A stretch of DNA of 64,000 nt, from the NCBI RefSeq assembly GCF_947242115.1, contig NC_074711.1, positions 38,717,265 to 38,781,264 of the forward strand, written 5' to 3'. The translations under genes and the position numbers were made by a program. This stretch comes from Biomphalaria glabrata (Eukaryota > Mollusca > Gastropoda > Planorbidae). The notes under the pieces were generated by a model. The model was not told where the DNA came from. It did not search any database and saw nothing but the letters and a program-made list of their open reading frames with translations. Of this stretch, positions 12,801-24,275 are shown one piece after another (the stretch's first letter is position 1; each line of letters begins with the position of its first letter).

Positions 12801-15800
12801 AAATATTTTATGCAGCTATGAATCTTGTAACATCTGATGCAGATGAGGCTGCATACTGCTAGGGTCATTTCAAGTTTAATTATTGGTTTCAGTGCCTTTC
12901 TTCAACATTAGATATTGGTAAGTCACTATTAAAAACATACCATTTCTGTTAGTCAAGTTAACAGCTTAACTATTAACACATTATATTAGATAATAACGAC
13001 TATACGTTTTCAAAGTAGAAGTGTTTCATTTTGTCATTTATAATATATAATCTAATATAAATTGTCCACTTTAAATTTTACAAATCTGAAATATTGATAC
13101 CATAAATATGTGTATTGTTTATTTTTCAGTACACAAGATTTAAATTTGAAAATAGAAATATCATGTCCAGATATTTCTAATGGTGTGGGACAGTTCTAAT
13201 CTCACAAGTATTTAAAAGAAAAACAGTTCAATTGAATATTCCAGTAAAGTTAGGGAAAAAAGAGTCAATAGTGAAACAGAAAATGTGCTTGAAAAAAACT
13301 TGACATTACTAAGTTTACAATCCTTAATGGCATGATTTGTTGTCAGTGTAACTCTGAAATTTATTTTAAAAAATGAGGTAATGTTTGTTTCAAGTTCTTG
13401 ATTCTATTAAAATGTATACCTTCTGTAACCAGTCATGAGTTAAACGAGCAATCGGAGAAACAGCTTCTGTCACATCTAGAATCGTACTATCAAGCATGTT
13501 ACCGGCACCTTCAGATGTTGGTCTCATGACTAATTCTTCCTGCCATGGCAAACTAGTATCAGCATCACCTAATTATAACAACAAAAAAATCACAATAATA
13601 CAAAGAATAAATTCTTTGAAATAAGAATTTTAAAGTAATTTTATTTATTTAATATACTGTTAAAAATGTAAATATACTTTATCAATTTCCCTCAAAGTTC
13701 TTAAAAAGTGATGAATTAAAATTACATCACTTTTTTGTCCCTATTCATGTATAAACTTAAATTAACCCATTAGCTCCTACTGCAGTTGTTTCTACATTAT
13801 GTGCCTAAAACATTGTGACATTATTGTTATTTTCTAAACTTTGCTATTCAAAGAGCTCATCATGTCACGTTTAGAGCGAGATCTAGAGCGTGGAGTTTTT
13901 TTTTGTTTTTTTTTTTTTAAGTGAAAACCAGATGTGTATTGCATTTAAATTTATTTTTTTTTTTACATTTTAAAGGTATTAAACATATTTTTGTTTAACT
14001 AGACAGTGATCTATTTTTTTAAATTGTTATTTACTAGTAGAAGTTCTTATGGGTGTGTGTGTGGGGTGGGGTGTGTGGGGCGGTGGTAAAGATTTTTAAT
14101 CAGTTACCCCTCTTTGCTTAGGATTTTTCAGAAGGGAAAATAGGAGCTATTGGGTTTATAGTCTGATGCTTCACCTCCTTTTGGTCCTTTCTTTCTGTCT
14201 GGTGAATGGTGACGCTTTTTTTTTTTCTGTGGTGTTTCAGGAAGCTCTCCTCCTGCCTTAACTGATGGTGTTAACTCATTGGTAGACCTGTGCCGCTCTC
14301 TGAAATATTTAAATGTTCTCTTATTTAGATACTTCATTGGATTCATAAAGCATGAATATCTACAATAGTATGCATTCTCAGCAAAAGGTGTTACTATTTA
14401 AATCAAAAAGCTTCACCGTCTAAGCTTTATAGTGTTTCTTACTTCCCTAGTTGTAAATGTTTCATACAAGTAATATGTTAGAGACATATCAGTGAATTGA
14501 TACATGATAATAAACATTTTCTACTTTGCAAATGGATTGTCAGCATTTGTTAATCTATATTTCAAATTAAAGAATCAATCTGGTTACTTAATTTCTATAT
14601 CTCTGGAAGCACTAAAAAATTTTTAGATATTAAAAAAAAGCATTACACATAAAAAAATGTACTGAGCTATTTAAATAAGGTTACATACATCATAGGACTG
14701 AACTATTTAAATAAGGTTACATACATCATAGGGCTAGTTCCAGTAAAACAAGCGGCAGGGGAACGCACTACTGTCCCTGGACTTTCATCTGAAGATAAAA
14801 ATATCTCCTCACTAGAGTGCTGCAGTAATAGCAGGTTCTCATAATCTAGTGCTGGAAGGTCTTGCTCTCCTGGCAACTAGAACACAATATGCAAATATTA
14901 AGATCAGATATTCTATTTTTATTACTTATGTAAAGCGAACATTTAAGTAATTATTTTCCTTTTACCATAGGGCTGAGATCTTGAATATGTTTGTCACTGA
15001 TTTGAATTTCTAGTGGATCAGACACTGAGTGAGGGCTGCCAAGTTCTGGATGTAAAAGATCAAAGTAATCAAAAGTTTTAACTAAATAAACAATATTCAT
15101 TCAAATAATAATTAGGCTTTATGCAAATTTTCTGATGAAAAATTAACATTAATTTTTAAATGCATTTGTATAAATATGAATAAATGACAACAATAAGACA
15201 AATTATAAATAAATACAATTGTATTCACTCAAAAAAAAATTCTTAAATGAGATAGTTCAAGTATGTATACCTGGTTTAATAAGTTTTGGAAAGTCCAAAA
15301 GCTGCATATCCATATGTTTAGTAAAATTTCTATCCCATGATTCCTTTAATTTAAAAAAAGAATATTATCACTTAGGGTATTCTACTTCAAAAATACTAAT
15401 ACAAATGTAGCATATGCTGTAATTTAATTATTTTTCAGATTAATTCTCAAATAGACTGCCAGAAGTAAATTTTTAAAAATCTAAAGTTTTATTAGATGTA
15501 ACATTTTGATTTGTCAAAAGGTGCAACTAAATAAATATTTTTAAAAATTAATCTAGATATGATAGCATATAATTTAATATAAATCATTACCTTATCTAAA
15601 CAAACAAATTATGAAAAAAACTATCTTTAATGTATGAGCTTTAAATAATAGGAAAGCTAAACGAACTTTATCAAAAGTATTTATATAAAAAAATAGAAGG
15701 AAATATAAGCTTTAACATTTCAAATGCAGACTATTAGTGGTGAATGTGTTTAAAAAAAAAAAATATTTTAAAGTAATCACATACCAGAAGTCTATCAACA

Positions 15801-18800
15801 TCTACAGTAGATTCTTTGTTGACACCAAAAAAGGGATCATAATGCTTATCTTTAATACTCAGAGGAACACAGGATTCCAAGGTAGATATGTCATGTTTAC
15901 TGAGGACATAAGTTTCAATTTGAGTTACTGGACATTTCGTAGTGAATAGATAGAATACTCTGATATTAACCAGGAAAGTATATATAAATAAGATCAATAC
16001 TACCTGGATACAACAAGATCAATTTCTCCTGTGACATTTTCTGGATGAACTCTGCGCAACAAAGCTGAAACTTCAGCTGAAGACAGAAAAAAATATTTTT
16101 AAGTTTATTTAGGCTATTTTTATATAAGTAAACAGTCTTGTAAAGTCTTTTAAAAAAATTCAAATTATAGCCAAAGTTTAAATAGTGAGAATAATGAACT
16201 CTGTATTTGTTATCTAAAACATTTAATTAAATGATTTAAAAAATCAAATTTGTCAATTTATTGGAAACCGACATTCCTTAAATAAAGTAACTAAAGTAAA
16301 AGTTAAGTAAAGTATATGCATAATTGCATAATTGAAGAAGCTTAAATGAAATAGATTAGAAGGAATGAACAGGATTATACTGAAATTTGTTACTTTTGTT
16401 TACTAAATTTGATGTTTTCCAGTCATTGTGATGGAAGACTATGACAGATTTAAGTAAATGCTCTAAGTTGCTCAAAAAACATTTGGATTCAAATTCAATA
16501 CAACCCGTTTGACAGCAAAGCTTTTTAATACCACCTTGTCAGAATCCTCAAAGTGGAGAAAAAAATGGTCTGTTATTTTTACAGATTGTTTGATGATTTT
16601 GTTGTTCCAGCTTTTTTTTTTTAAAGATTCCTCATAAAAACTTTGATAAATGATAATGTATATTTTGAATTTTTTCAGACATTGTTATATCCAGCCTTGC
16701 TTAAAGGTTTGCAATTCGATGTGAAAGTACAAACACATGCTTATCTTACAAATGCTTATAAAGTATATAAGGTATCTAATGGTCAGAAATAAGTTATCTG
16801 CAAGTGAAGAAGTACTCACCTAGAAGAAATTCCCATTGTTTGTTGAGAACTATAACAGATCCGTACATAAGCTGTGATGACAGATAGAGGGAAAATCGTT
16901 TTGGGCGTTTGTACGTTTCTTTTGAACTATAGCCAGTGATATGCTCAAGTATATCAGAGCTGAAACATTCAACACAATTATTTATAGTTAACATCCATTT
17001 TTGCATAAAAGGCCTAATTATATAATATTTACAAAGTACATGTATGATCATGGCTTTTGACCAAGAATAAGCTTTTATCATTAAGAGCCTACTTTCAGAC
17101 CTTGTGATCTAGGGGACAGACAAAGTAAAGGTCATAAGTTTCTGTTGCCCATGGTTAACAAGGGTATAATTTGGCCAGTACAACAATTATTCGCCTTTAC
17201 TTTTCCCCAATAATGTCAGCTACCCATCAGAGCTATGTGGACTTAGAGGTACCCTAGAGATCCCAAAATTAAAATTCCCAGTTTTCACCAGGATTCGAAC
17301 CCCTAGGTTCAGAAGCCAAGCACTTTACCACTCAGCCACCGTCCCTCCCAAAAGAATAAAGCTTGACATTTAAATATAAAAAAATAACTACAATAGTAAT
17401 ATCAGGTAAAAGCTAGATATTAATTGAATGAAAAAATTATCACCATGTGGCTGATATGTTAACAACATGTAGTTCTCTTTTTGTAAGCACTCGAGTCTGA
17501 GTTGCTGCTAACCTGAAAATAAAAAGTACATTTCTAGATTAGATCTATAATTAAGATGTAGATCAACTATAATAAAAGGCCAACTGTAGATAATAAGTGA
17601 CCCAATCTCGATTTTTTTTTAAATTTTAGGTGACTAACCAGCAACTCTTGTAAATAATTTCATTTGGATATAGACTAGATCAGATGTATATCTAGATCTT
17701 ATATAATATATGGTACTTGACAAGAGCTATCGTGATCTAGAATAATCCATCTGATGTAGATGTATTACTATTCTAGAAGATTTAAACTAGATTCTAGATT
17801 GGAGATCAACTGGCTATACATACATACATACATATATATATATAAGTGCATTTGGGCAAAAGCGCGATCAGTCAGTGCAACCATTGGGCAGAAAGGGAAC
17901 TGCCGAATGGGCACTTATAATGACTAAGACCCCTACCATTTAGCGCATACAGCAGCAAGCTCCAAATGGACTGGTCACATGATTTTCAGACTTTTCTCTG
18001 CTAGTGCTTAAGGTTTTTAGGTCTTCTAAGAATGTGTAACGCAATGTTAGACCTGGATGGCTCTGTTTTTGCTCTCCTTTTATGGATATCTTTGGTAAAC
18101 CTGTTTCAACTTGTCTAAGGATATGTCCTGCAAATCTCATTCAATGCTGGGTCACTACTTTACTTAGATGATAAATATCCATGCAGAAAAGGATTTATCT
18201 AATGGTGACAATCTCAATGTATGTTATTCCTAGAATCCTTGAATCCTTACAGCTGCAATTTAACCTTTTATCAAACTTTACAGATCACTTCCAAGTCTGG
18301 TTGTTGGACCAATGATATTAATGAGGGTTTAGACCTTGGTCTAAGCCAATTGAATTACAGAAATTACAGCCTCGGCTTACCATTTATAAAATTATTTTTT
18401 TTAATATATATTTACAGTGTAATACTATCCTAACACATTTTTCGTAATGATGGAATAGTTTAATGGATTAACTACATGTAAATAAAGATCTAATAAGACT
18501 AATAGTAATAAGCTAGAGCAGTGGTTCTCAAACTGTTGTCCGCGGACCTGAGACCACCGTAGGAGGTCCACAAAAGATAAAAATTGTATACATTTATAAT
18601 AACTTCTTCCGCTTAAGAAATGGATAGTTTGAATAATAATCAACTGGCCCCTTAATACTGTTTAATTTGTCTTTTAGATACTATTCTATAACTATTGTTG
18701 CAGCATAACAATAACAATCATGTGATAGAAACATATTTCACGCATGAAAATTACAATTTACTTCTTTTTTTTACAAACTAATCAATGTCATTCTTTCAAT

Positions 18801-20887
18801 TTCTCTTTTTTTTTTAAGCCTATCAACATCAATCTTTTCTTTACTTCATCACACCATTCAAAGAAGAAGGCCAAACTTCGTTTTAAAGTTTCCAACTGAC
18901 AGCCCTAAGACTCCACGTCACACTGAAATAAGTCTGGTTTTTAATCTTGCACATTTTATAATAAATATTACAATACAAGCGGCTAAAGTGGTAATACGTG
19001 TTAGTTTAATTGTTTATTATAAAGCCATCTAACCTTTAGATTATCGATAAATATTTGATGCGTAAGCAGAGATCTGAAGAAGAGCAGAGTGCAATGGAAA
19101 TAATGATAATGAACTGATGACACAATTCCGTAAGAAAGGCTGGACCATGTAAATATGCTCCAGAATATTGACAATTCGGATTTTCACCGTTCAAAGGCAA
19201 CAGCCACAGTGCACACATGGTTGAGGAGAGTTTGATTATGCCAGCGGCTTTGGAAATATGCCATTTGAGCACACAAATAAGGCTGTGTCAGGAGTCTGAT
19301 AATATCATGTGGCTTGTAAAGGGGTCCCAGAACTAAAAAAAAGTTAGAGATTTGTAGTGCTGATACCTCTAGACTTTGTAGGCCCCGCTTATTACTATTA
19401 AAGAAGTATGATTACATATAGATCTAGAGTCTAGTCAATCTAAATTATTATAAAATTAGACTAGTTATCTAGATCTTGATCCGGTCAAAAGCAACTGACT
19501 TCAGGCAAGCTACATTTAAGCAGCAGTCCATTGAAGTAGCTTTCCTTCAGAGGTGCTGGACATGGATTGGCCACACTCTTCGGCTTTGCAAGCCTGTTCA
19601 CAAACTATGATTCTCCATAAAAATAGGACCGCCCCCCCCCCCCCACTCAGAGGGCTAGAGTGGGGAGGGCAGTACATGCAATCGCCCTCTCCTCAACCCC
19701 ACCGAATCGGCTGATACCAGAAGGGGAGCGACATAATATAAAATGTATATATTAATTAACTAATTTTGTTCACAAATTATGATTTCTCCATAAAAACGGA
19801 CTCCATCGCCCCCTCCCGACTCCACCAAATCGGCCAACATACTAGAGGGGGGGGGCGTAATAATCTAAAAATAGGTTGAAATATAAATAATTAGTATATA
19901 TTATTAACATTAGTAATATATTCGTCCCTACCGCCTTCCCCCCCTGGATCCGCCAGTGATCTCTAGATGTAGATAAAATATAGGTAGGCTGTTTAGATCT
20001 AGACTGGATGGCTGCCTGGTCGTGCGGTTTGTGCACTGAACTGTCGTTCGGACATATCGATGGTCCCAGGTTCAAACCCTGCCCGCTCCCATCCCCCGTC
20101 GCCTGCGGGAGGTTTGGACTAAGGTAACTAAGAAGTAAATTATCTTCAACTCTGATTCACTCTGGACTGAAGCAACTTAAGGAACATCCGAAACATGGAA
20201 AACATTTTTATACAAACAATCCACTTGACCTTGTGATTGTGTCAGTTGTAGTCTAGATCTAGATTCTATATAGACTTTGACTTTAGATCTAGATTCTAGA
20301 CTAGTTTGTGACAGTCTTGACTATCTAGATTTTAACTTCAAACTTGTCCAAAAAAAAAATTAAATGTCATGACACTGACACACTCATGTGACATCACATC
20401 GTCATGATGATGATGATCATCATGTCATGTCAGACAGTGAAGATCATCATGATGCTCTCTCTACCAAGAGACCCGAGTATAAGACATTGGCCCCAAATCA
20501 CCCCAATAGAAAGAAAACTATATGGAGAGCTCCCTGATTTGGAAACCACTGCGCAGTTCATCTCATGTATTGGTCTAGTCATATGTACACTCCAACATAA
20601 CAATGAGAACGATGAAGAAGAAATCATCATGATTTTTTTATGATGATGATCATGACATCAATGATCATGATGTCCAGATCATAGATTATAATACTAATAA
20701 TAGATAGATCTAGGCATTCTAGGTAGTACTAGTACTACTACTAGTAGAGATGTCTTTCTGAGTAAAGTCGTCTTTAAATTAAAGTATTAAAGTTCAATCT
20801 AGATCTGTATTTAATAGATCTATATAAAGATTACCATATTAAACCAAATCTTCCGTTTCTTTTTAAATAAATGTGACTGTAAAACAT
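3825..20887 (-). CDS. REC8: Meiotic cohesin subunit REC8 (Rad21/Rec8 kleisin family), 19 exons
   Basis: REC8 is the meiosis-specific kleisin that closes the SMC1-SMC3 cohesin ring in germ-cell nuclei. Minus-strand exons, 5' to 3': 20887-20835, 17512-17444, 16959-16820, 16076-16004, 15899-15785, 15343-15271, 15045-14966, 14876-14725, 14299-14175, 13568-13420, 11870-11715, 11575-11524, 11074-10964, 10698-10619, 9207-9092, 7710-7583, 4826-4760, 4617-4505, 3910-3825. All introns are GT-AG and all phases fit, giving 645 codons (human REC8 is about 547). The N-terminal SMC3-binding domain shows MFYSHIYLKRNGRFGLIW, then LAAT and KRPKRFSLYLSSQL. DPFFG lies near residue 135, as in vertebrate REC8. The middle is acidic and S/P-rich, as expected of the separase-cleaved linker. 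The C-terminal winged helix (about 590-625) shows VTFKKLYP and LLAAKMFMELL and ends at TGA. Introns carry several transposons. Identification is firm; exons 14-16 are the least conserved part. Confidence 0.93.
5240..6391 (+). mobile_element. Fossil LTR retroelement: 3' internal part plus one 373-bp LTR
   Basis: An LTR spans 6019-6391. It begins TGTTGTAACC and ends GTTACAACA, so its nine terminal bases form a perfect inverted repeat, and it carries an AATAAA near 6310. A purine-rich G-run just before 6019 fits a polypurine tract. The GC-richer block 5244-6026 upstream keeps a long open stretch, but I recognise no capsid, protease, polymerase or envelope motif in it, so the family is left unassigned. 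The copy is partial and broken. It sits in sense with the plus strand inside REC8 intron 16, opposite to the host gene. A relative of the LTR is at 12050. Confidence 0.65.
6640..7545. other. Uncharacterised GC-richer insert-like block in REC8 intron 16
   Basis: Base composition here is less AT-rich than in the surrounding intron, and the sequence has no coding motif I can name. It contains an AT-repeat patch near 7090 and 7310-7380. It reads like LTR or other transposon non-coding DNA, but no matching terminal repeats or target duplications were found. The open frame at 6991-7194 has no family signature. Confidence 0.3.
7790..9033 (-). mobile_element. hAT DNA transposon remnant with transposase fragment, interrupted by a SINE
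   Basis: The 5' end on the minus strand is the hAT-like terminus CAGTGGTCCCAAACTGCGG at 9033. The minus-strand frame 8069-7803 contains HLSRLNVKLQGNENTILEE, which matches the conserved HLNxLNxKLQG block of hAT transposases of the ZBED5/SCAND3/GTF2IRD2 type. The upstream frame near 8100-8069 also reads as transposase-like. The opposite terminal repeat was not found, so the element is truncated. A SINE at 8322-8545 is inserted in it. It lies in REC8 intron 15, in the same orientation as REC8 and ending about 60 bp from exon 15. Confidence 0.7.
8322..8545 (+). mobile_element. tRNA-derived SINE, family 1
   Basis: The head looks like a tRNA with A box TGGCTGAGTGG and B box GGGTTCAAATCC. The body has the phrases GAGTACCTGACATTAG and AGTAAAGGCGGTTGG, which recur in five other places in the window. 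The tail carries CCCGTTAACAATAGGCCACAG. This is the best-preserved family-1 copy here. It is nested in the hAT remnant, so it is younger than that element. Confidence 0.85.
9660..10560 (-). mobile_element. RNase H-bearing LINE 3' end (I clade, nimbus-like)
   Basis: Minus-strand frames encode an RNase H domain with all expected acidic residues: YTDGSAS, AETMAV, VTDSKSV and VPSHIGVTGNTIAD. A C-terminal block follows with SRPEQAIIAQCRTGHCPVG and a zinc-like CPRCGEEEETVPHILFDC. The two parts are in different frames, with one frame break near 10020-10040. RNase H is typical of I-clade LINEs; the snail element nimbus is the likely relative (inference). It sits in sense orientation in REC8 intron 14 and is 5'-truncated about 60 bp after exon 14. 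Confidence 0.85.
12050..12350 (+). mobile_element. Fossil LTR fragment related to the LTR at 6019
   Basis: It starts TGTTGTAACCCTG and follows the 6019-6391 LTR for about 300 bases, through the AATAAA region. By eye roughly a fifth of positions differ, so the two are old and came from separate insertions rather than being the two ends of one element. It is a broken, partial copy in REC8 intron 10. Confidence 0.7.
14664..14735 (-). repeat. 36-bp tandem duplication containing the REC8 exon 8 splice donor
   Basis: Two near-identical 36-base copies lie at 14664-14699 and 14700-14735; they share CTATTTAAATAAGGTTACAT and differ at two positions. Read on the minus strand, each contains CCTATGAT followed by GTATGTAACC, so the exon 8 donor exists twice. 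The copy nearer the exon (after 14725) keeps the frame into exon 9. Use of the distal copy would add 36 bases that contain an in-frame stop. Confidence 0.9.
17092..17345 (-). mobile_element. tRNA-derived SINE, family 1
   Basis: On the minus strand the head has GGTGGCTGAGTGGTAAAG and a B box GGTTCGAATCC. The body and tail repeat the family-1 phrases, including AGTAAAGGCGAATAATTG and CATCTGCC-like tail sequence. It is inserted in REC8 intron 2, in the same orientation as the gene. Confidence 0.85.
17850..18170 (-). mobile_element. LINE reverse-transcriptase 3' fragment
   Basis: The minus frame 18140-17940 begins MRFAGHILRQVETGLPK and continues with LTLRYTFLEDLKTLST. This is the arrangement typical of the region after the reverse transcriptase in many LINEs (RFAGHxxR, then R-rich linker, then a LEDL/K helix). 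The piece is short and diverged. It lies in REC8 intron 1. Confidence 0.5.
18519..18600 (+). mobile_element. hAT-type terminal inverted repeat end
   Basis: CAGTGGTTCTCAAACTGTTG is a typical hAT terminus. The following GTCCGCGGACC is also usual in such elements. No matching other end was found nearby, so this is a fragment or a very diverged non-autonomous copy. Confidence 0.5.
19480..19610 (+). mobile_element. LINE fragment with WIGHTLR motif
   Basis: The plus frame reads KATDFRQATFKQQSIEVAFL followed by QRCWTWIGHTLR. The WxWIGHTLR block lies downstream of the reverse transcriptase in RTE-like and related LINEs. It is a short 5'- and 3'-truncated piece in REC8 intron 1. Confidence 0.6.
19610..19870 (+). 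repeat. Two diverged copies of a unit of about 140-190 bp
   Basis: The phrase TTCACAAACTATGATTCTCCA at 19598 recurs as TTCACAAATTATGATTTCTCC near 19768. Both are followed by a C-rich run, then a CCACC(G/A)AATCGGC motif and a G-rich patch. The unit seems duplicated in tandem and may be the 3' tail of the adjacent LINE fragment. Confidence 0.55.
20005..20205 (+). mobile_element. tRNA-derived SINE, family 2
   Basis: The head GGCTGCCTGGTCGTGCGGTT and the B box GGTTCAAACCC are followed by GCCCGCTCCCATC, GCGGGAGGTTTGGACTA and ATTATCTTCAACTCTG. The same order occurs at 38465, 45345 and 47331. It lies in REC8 intron 1. Confidence 0.8.
20455..20610 (+). mobile_element. C-terminal end of an RNase H-type LINE
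   Basis: The plus frame contains PQITPIERKLYGELPDLETT, then AQFISCIGL. This resembles the LYGDxxALRKTAGFL end of the LINE at 9660-10560. It is flanked by GATGAT/ATCATC simple repeats, which are common at LINE tails. It lies in REC8 intron 1, about 230 bp from exon 1. Confidence 0.5.
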
Positions 20888-21294
20888 TTTGAGTATAAAA
20901 ATTGATGAACAATGATCTCTAGCCCAGTGATTCGATATCTTATTATCTAGTTGAACTTCGTAGTGGTACTTCTATTCCCGCCACTGACAGATGTAGAAAT
21001 TTAAAAATAAGGATTTGGTTATGTACAACACTGACCCATATATATCTAGATAATTTACATTTAGTAATATTTTTTCCGTGCTGCAACTGGATTAGATTAA
21101 CTAGATCTAGTGATAATAGATTTTTGTTGTTATTACTTTTGTTGTTTTCATTGCTATTGTTGCTGCTGTTGTTATTTCATTTGATTTTCTTCATACACCT
21201 ACATTGAAATCGAAAGCTGTAGATATTTGTCAATGAAATTCAATCTAACTTTGTTTCAAAAAGAGAATTTTGAGCGTTATTCAAGAATTGTGTA

Positions 21295-21520
21295 AAAGTA
21301 AGTAAAAGTACGTTGATTGGAGGAAGAAGAATTTATAGCTTGCGCTTTGCGGAAGACATAGATGGTCTGGCAAGGACACAAGAAGAATCTGCTGATCTAA
21401 TGCATAGACAAAATTTCTTTAGAATATGCAATGCAATTCAATGCTGAAAATAGGCCTACACATATTATAACCAATAACCAGCACGGCTTTAAAAGAGACA
21501 TCAGAATTGAAATAATAGGC
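21295..21520 (+). mobile_element. LINE reverse-transcriptase fragment (palm motif region)
   Basis: Plus frames give LIGGRRIYSLRFAEDIDGLA, matching the LRFADD palm motif of LINE reverse transcriptases with one Asp changed to Glu. After a frame change the sequence reads NAENRPTHIITNNQ and HGFKRDIRIE, the usual continuation NAEKTKxMTNN. The fragment is dead. Confidence 0.75.
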
Positions 21521-22439
21521 TTAATGTTTTTTAAAAAGAAGATTTATTATTTCACTCTCTATATATACTTCTTAACTGTTTATCAGTCAAAACCTCTAAA
21601 TATCCGAAATTCATATTCAGCAATAACATAACTGCTGGACATAGGCCTCTATAAGGGACCCTTATTTCAAAATAGCTTAGGGCCTTTTCAAGTCTAAATC
21701 CGGCCCTGACTATTTCACACTGAAGTGTCGAAAGGCAAGATCTAAAACGTGTTTTCGATTTTCGCGAAGAATTTTGTTAATTATAACGCAAAACCACAGT
21801 CGGAAGCACCTTATTATAGTAATGGAAGTAAATTAAAGAAAATAGCCTATACTGGATAACATCTCTTTACCATCTTGAATAAGTTAACTGTATGACTGCA
21901 TGGATCAAAATAGTATTTACCTGTTCTAACCTTATATGCTTTATATAAGGAAAATAGCAATGAACCAGACTAACGGAATACAATGATATTTTCCATCAAA
22001 GAACATTTGCGCATTCTTGAGGACGAAATTTTACATACTTTGCGAACCTACATGACGTCACGTCTGCACTTACTTGAAGTCTATTCAAAGTTGAAGATGT
22101 TCTAGAGACCTCAGGAAACGCTTATTGTACTCATTAATAGTGATGCAGTGAAAAAAATATTTCTCTTTTATGTTAGTTACACAATTTTGGATCAAGTGTT
22201 TGCAGTTATATCTTTTTCTGTCTGAGAATAGTTTCCTCTTATTTTCCCCATTTTCAACAACATTTCTTTATGAAACAACGTTTTCAAGAAAAAACAGAAC
22301 ATAGTTATCAATTCTTAATACTGAAATAGACCTGATGAAGAAGTTGTAATCTTACTAAGTCATTCATTGTATTGCTTCTAAACGGACTATTGTGTTTAAG
22401 AGAAAAAAGGGGCCTTTTGAGACGCCTTCTAGTCTTAGG

Positions 22440-22800
22440 TTTAGATAGTCCTTTAAACTCAAACCCCCTTTGGCTTCGCTCATAGCATTCTCAGTGTGTA
22501 ATTTGCTTTTTTATATTGAAGAGGGGGTTTATAATAAATTTCGGAGGGGGTTTTAAAATCAAAACCTTCCTTGGAATTTGGGGATTGTGATTTGCATTAT
22601 TTTTTGTTTGTTTTGTTTTATAGAAGAAGGGAATTTGATTGCAAAATCCACTGCTAGGTGTTTTAAACTCAAACCCTCCTTGGCTGCGCTGGGGCAAATC
22701 TCACCTAAAATAAACGAAATCAAAGCAAAAAATCAGTCACTAAAGTCCGTCCCCCCCCCCTTCATTTCGGGGTAGGGGGGTTGAACCCCAACCCCACTGA
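22440..22800. repeat. Three diverged copies of a unit of about 105 bp, plus a C/G-rich end
   Basis: TTTAAACTCAAACCCCCTTT near 22450, TTTTAAAATCAAAACCTTCC near 22550 and TTTTAAACTCAAACCCTCCT near 22660 are each followed by TTGG(C/A)-type sequence. This gives a period of about 105 bp. The block ends in a poly-C stretch and ACTGACTACGCCCATGCC, an end I associate with a dispersed molluscan repeat (uncertain). Confidence 0.55.
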
Positions 22801-23224
22801 CTACGCCCATGCCTCGCATAATATTATTGGCCTCTTTATTATTAGATTTAATATGTCCCTCGACTTTTTTTATTTATTAGGATGAATAGTGCATTTTGAC
22901 AGAAAACACATCAATATTAGCCTTTTTTAAAATTCTCTCTTCTTACTAGAGAAAAAGGTTAGATAATATAAAGCTTAGCGCCGAGTCCCGCCCGGAATTA
23001 AACCCAATCTCCATTAAGAAATTTTTACAACGCTTAAAATTTAGGCCTATATGCAACATTACTTTGGAAAAAGTATTGCCCATAGGCCTATTATATGTTG
23101 CAAAGTAGGCTATTTGTTTTATGTTAAAAATTCAAATGAGAGTGTTTTAACCATAGTTTTAACTAATAAATTGCATAAACCTTCTATAACTTAATTTGGT
23201 TATTACATAATTTCATAACATCGA

Positions 23225-23360
23225 ACCGAGCCGAACCCGAATTTAATTAAGACCTGACCGAACCGAAACGAACCCGAACTATACTCGTCATCAAACCGAA
23301 CCGAACTTGAACTTAAATCTGACCGAACCGAACCCGAACTTAAAAGTTGGGTTCGATTCC
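23225..23360. repeat. Degenerate CCGAAC-type tandem repeat
   Basis: The motif GAACCGAACCCGAACTT and variants recur along about 135 bases, with the unit roughly five or six bases. It is a degenerate microsatellite of higher GC content than its surroundings. Confidence 0.8.
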
Positions 23361-24275
23361 AATCACTAGTGTAAATTAAATGCATTAGGCATACCTACTA
23401 TTCTAGGCTAGATGATGTAGACTAGATTCTAGATCAGGGGCGGACTGGCTCAATGTGCATTTGAGAAAATGCCAGGCGCCAATCGTTTTCCTACATTCTA
23501 AGCTTCAAAAATTCCCCTGCATGCGGTGTCTAAACTATGTCTACAACGCATGATGAAACGAGGTCGATCTAGGCTCTTATTTAGGCCTACTTAAAATATT
23601 TTAATTTGTACAACATTAGGCCTAATAATAATTCTGCTATTTTACTTGGTAAGTTGGTTACCTATAATTATTATAAACATGGATTGATAACTACACAAAA
23701 TACAACTTTTGAAAAATAAAGCTAATTTTTGGCTTCGCCACAGCCCTTTTGTCGGGACGTCGAGTAGGCCTACGCCTTCGAAAGAACGATGAGCCCTCCT
23801 ACTCCTATGCATAGGAAATGGGAAAAAAGGGGGGGGGGCGCTCAACAGTTTGATAGACGCTGAATTAGTAAATCTATTTTTTTCTTTATAATTAATTATA
23901 TCTAGATGTAGTATTATTAATGTATAATTGCTTTCAGAAATGCCGGTATTGATTATAAATATAGATTCTAGATCAATTTCTTCGTATAGAATAGATTATA
24001 GAATATAGTGAATATGGGTAACCAGATCTATATCTAGATCTATATATATGACTATATGATTATAGCATTTAAAAATTCACTTCTGTATAGCAGCTGTTTT
24101 TACTGGGAACTGAGTTTATTTCCGGTTTCACAACTGTTTATTACAGTTTCACCACTACTCGCCACATTTCTAGTCTTCTGACACCTAGAATCTAGATGTA
24201 TATCTAAATCTTTATATAGATCTATATTATATAAACCTATAGAATAGATTTAGTGATTGAGAGTCTATATTTAAA

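Larger units (their letters stand above)
20888..24275. other. Divergent intergenic region between REC8 and DUSP11
   Basis: This separates the REC8 start codon (20887, minus) and the DUSP11 start codon (24276, plus). Promoters and 5' UTRs of both genes should lie here, but I see no clear TATA box or initiator. It contains a LINE piece (21295-21520), two repeat blocks (22440-22800, 23225-23360), a hAT-like end CAGGGGCGGACTGG at 23435 and many TCTAGATC motifs. Confidence 0.6.

Noticed and set aside
20404-20643. 79-codon plus-strand open frame as a gene upstream of REC8
   Set aside because: Its central part matches the C-terminal end of RNase H-type LINEs and it is flanked by GAT/ATC simple repeats.
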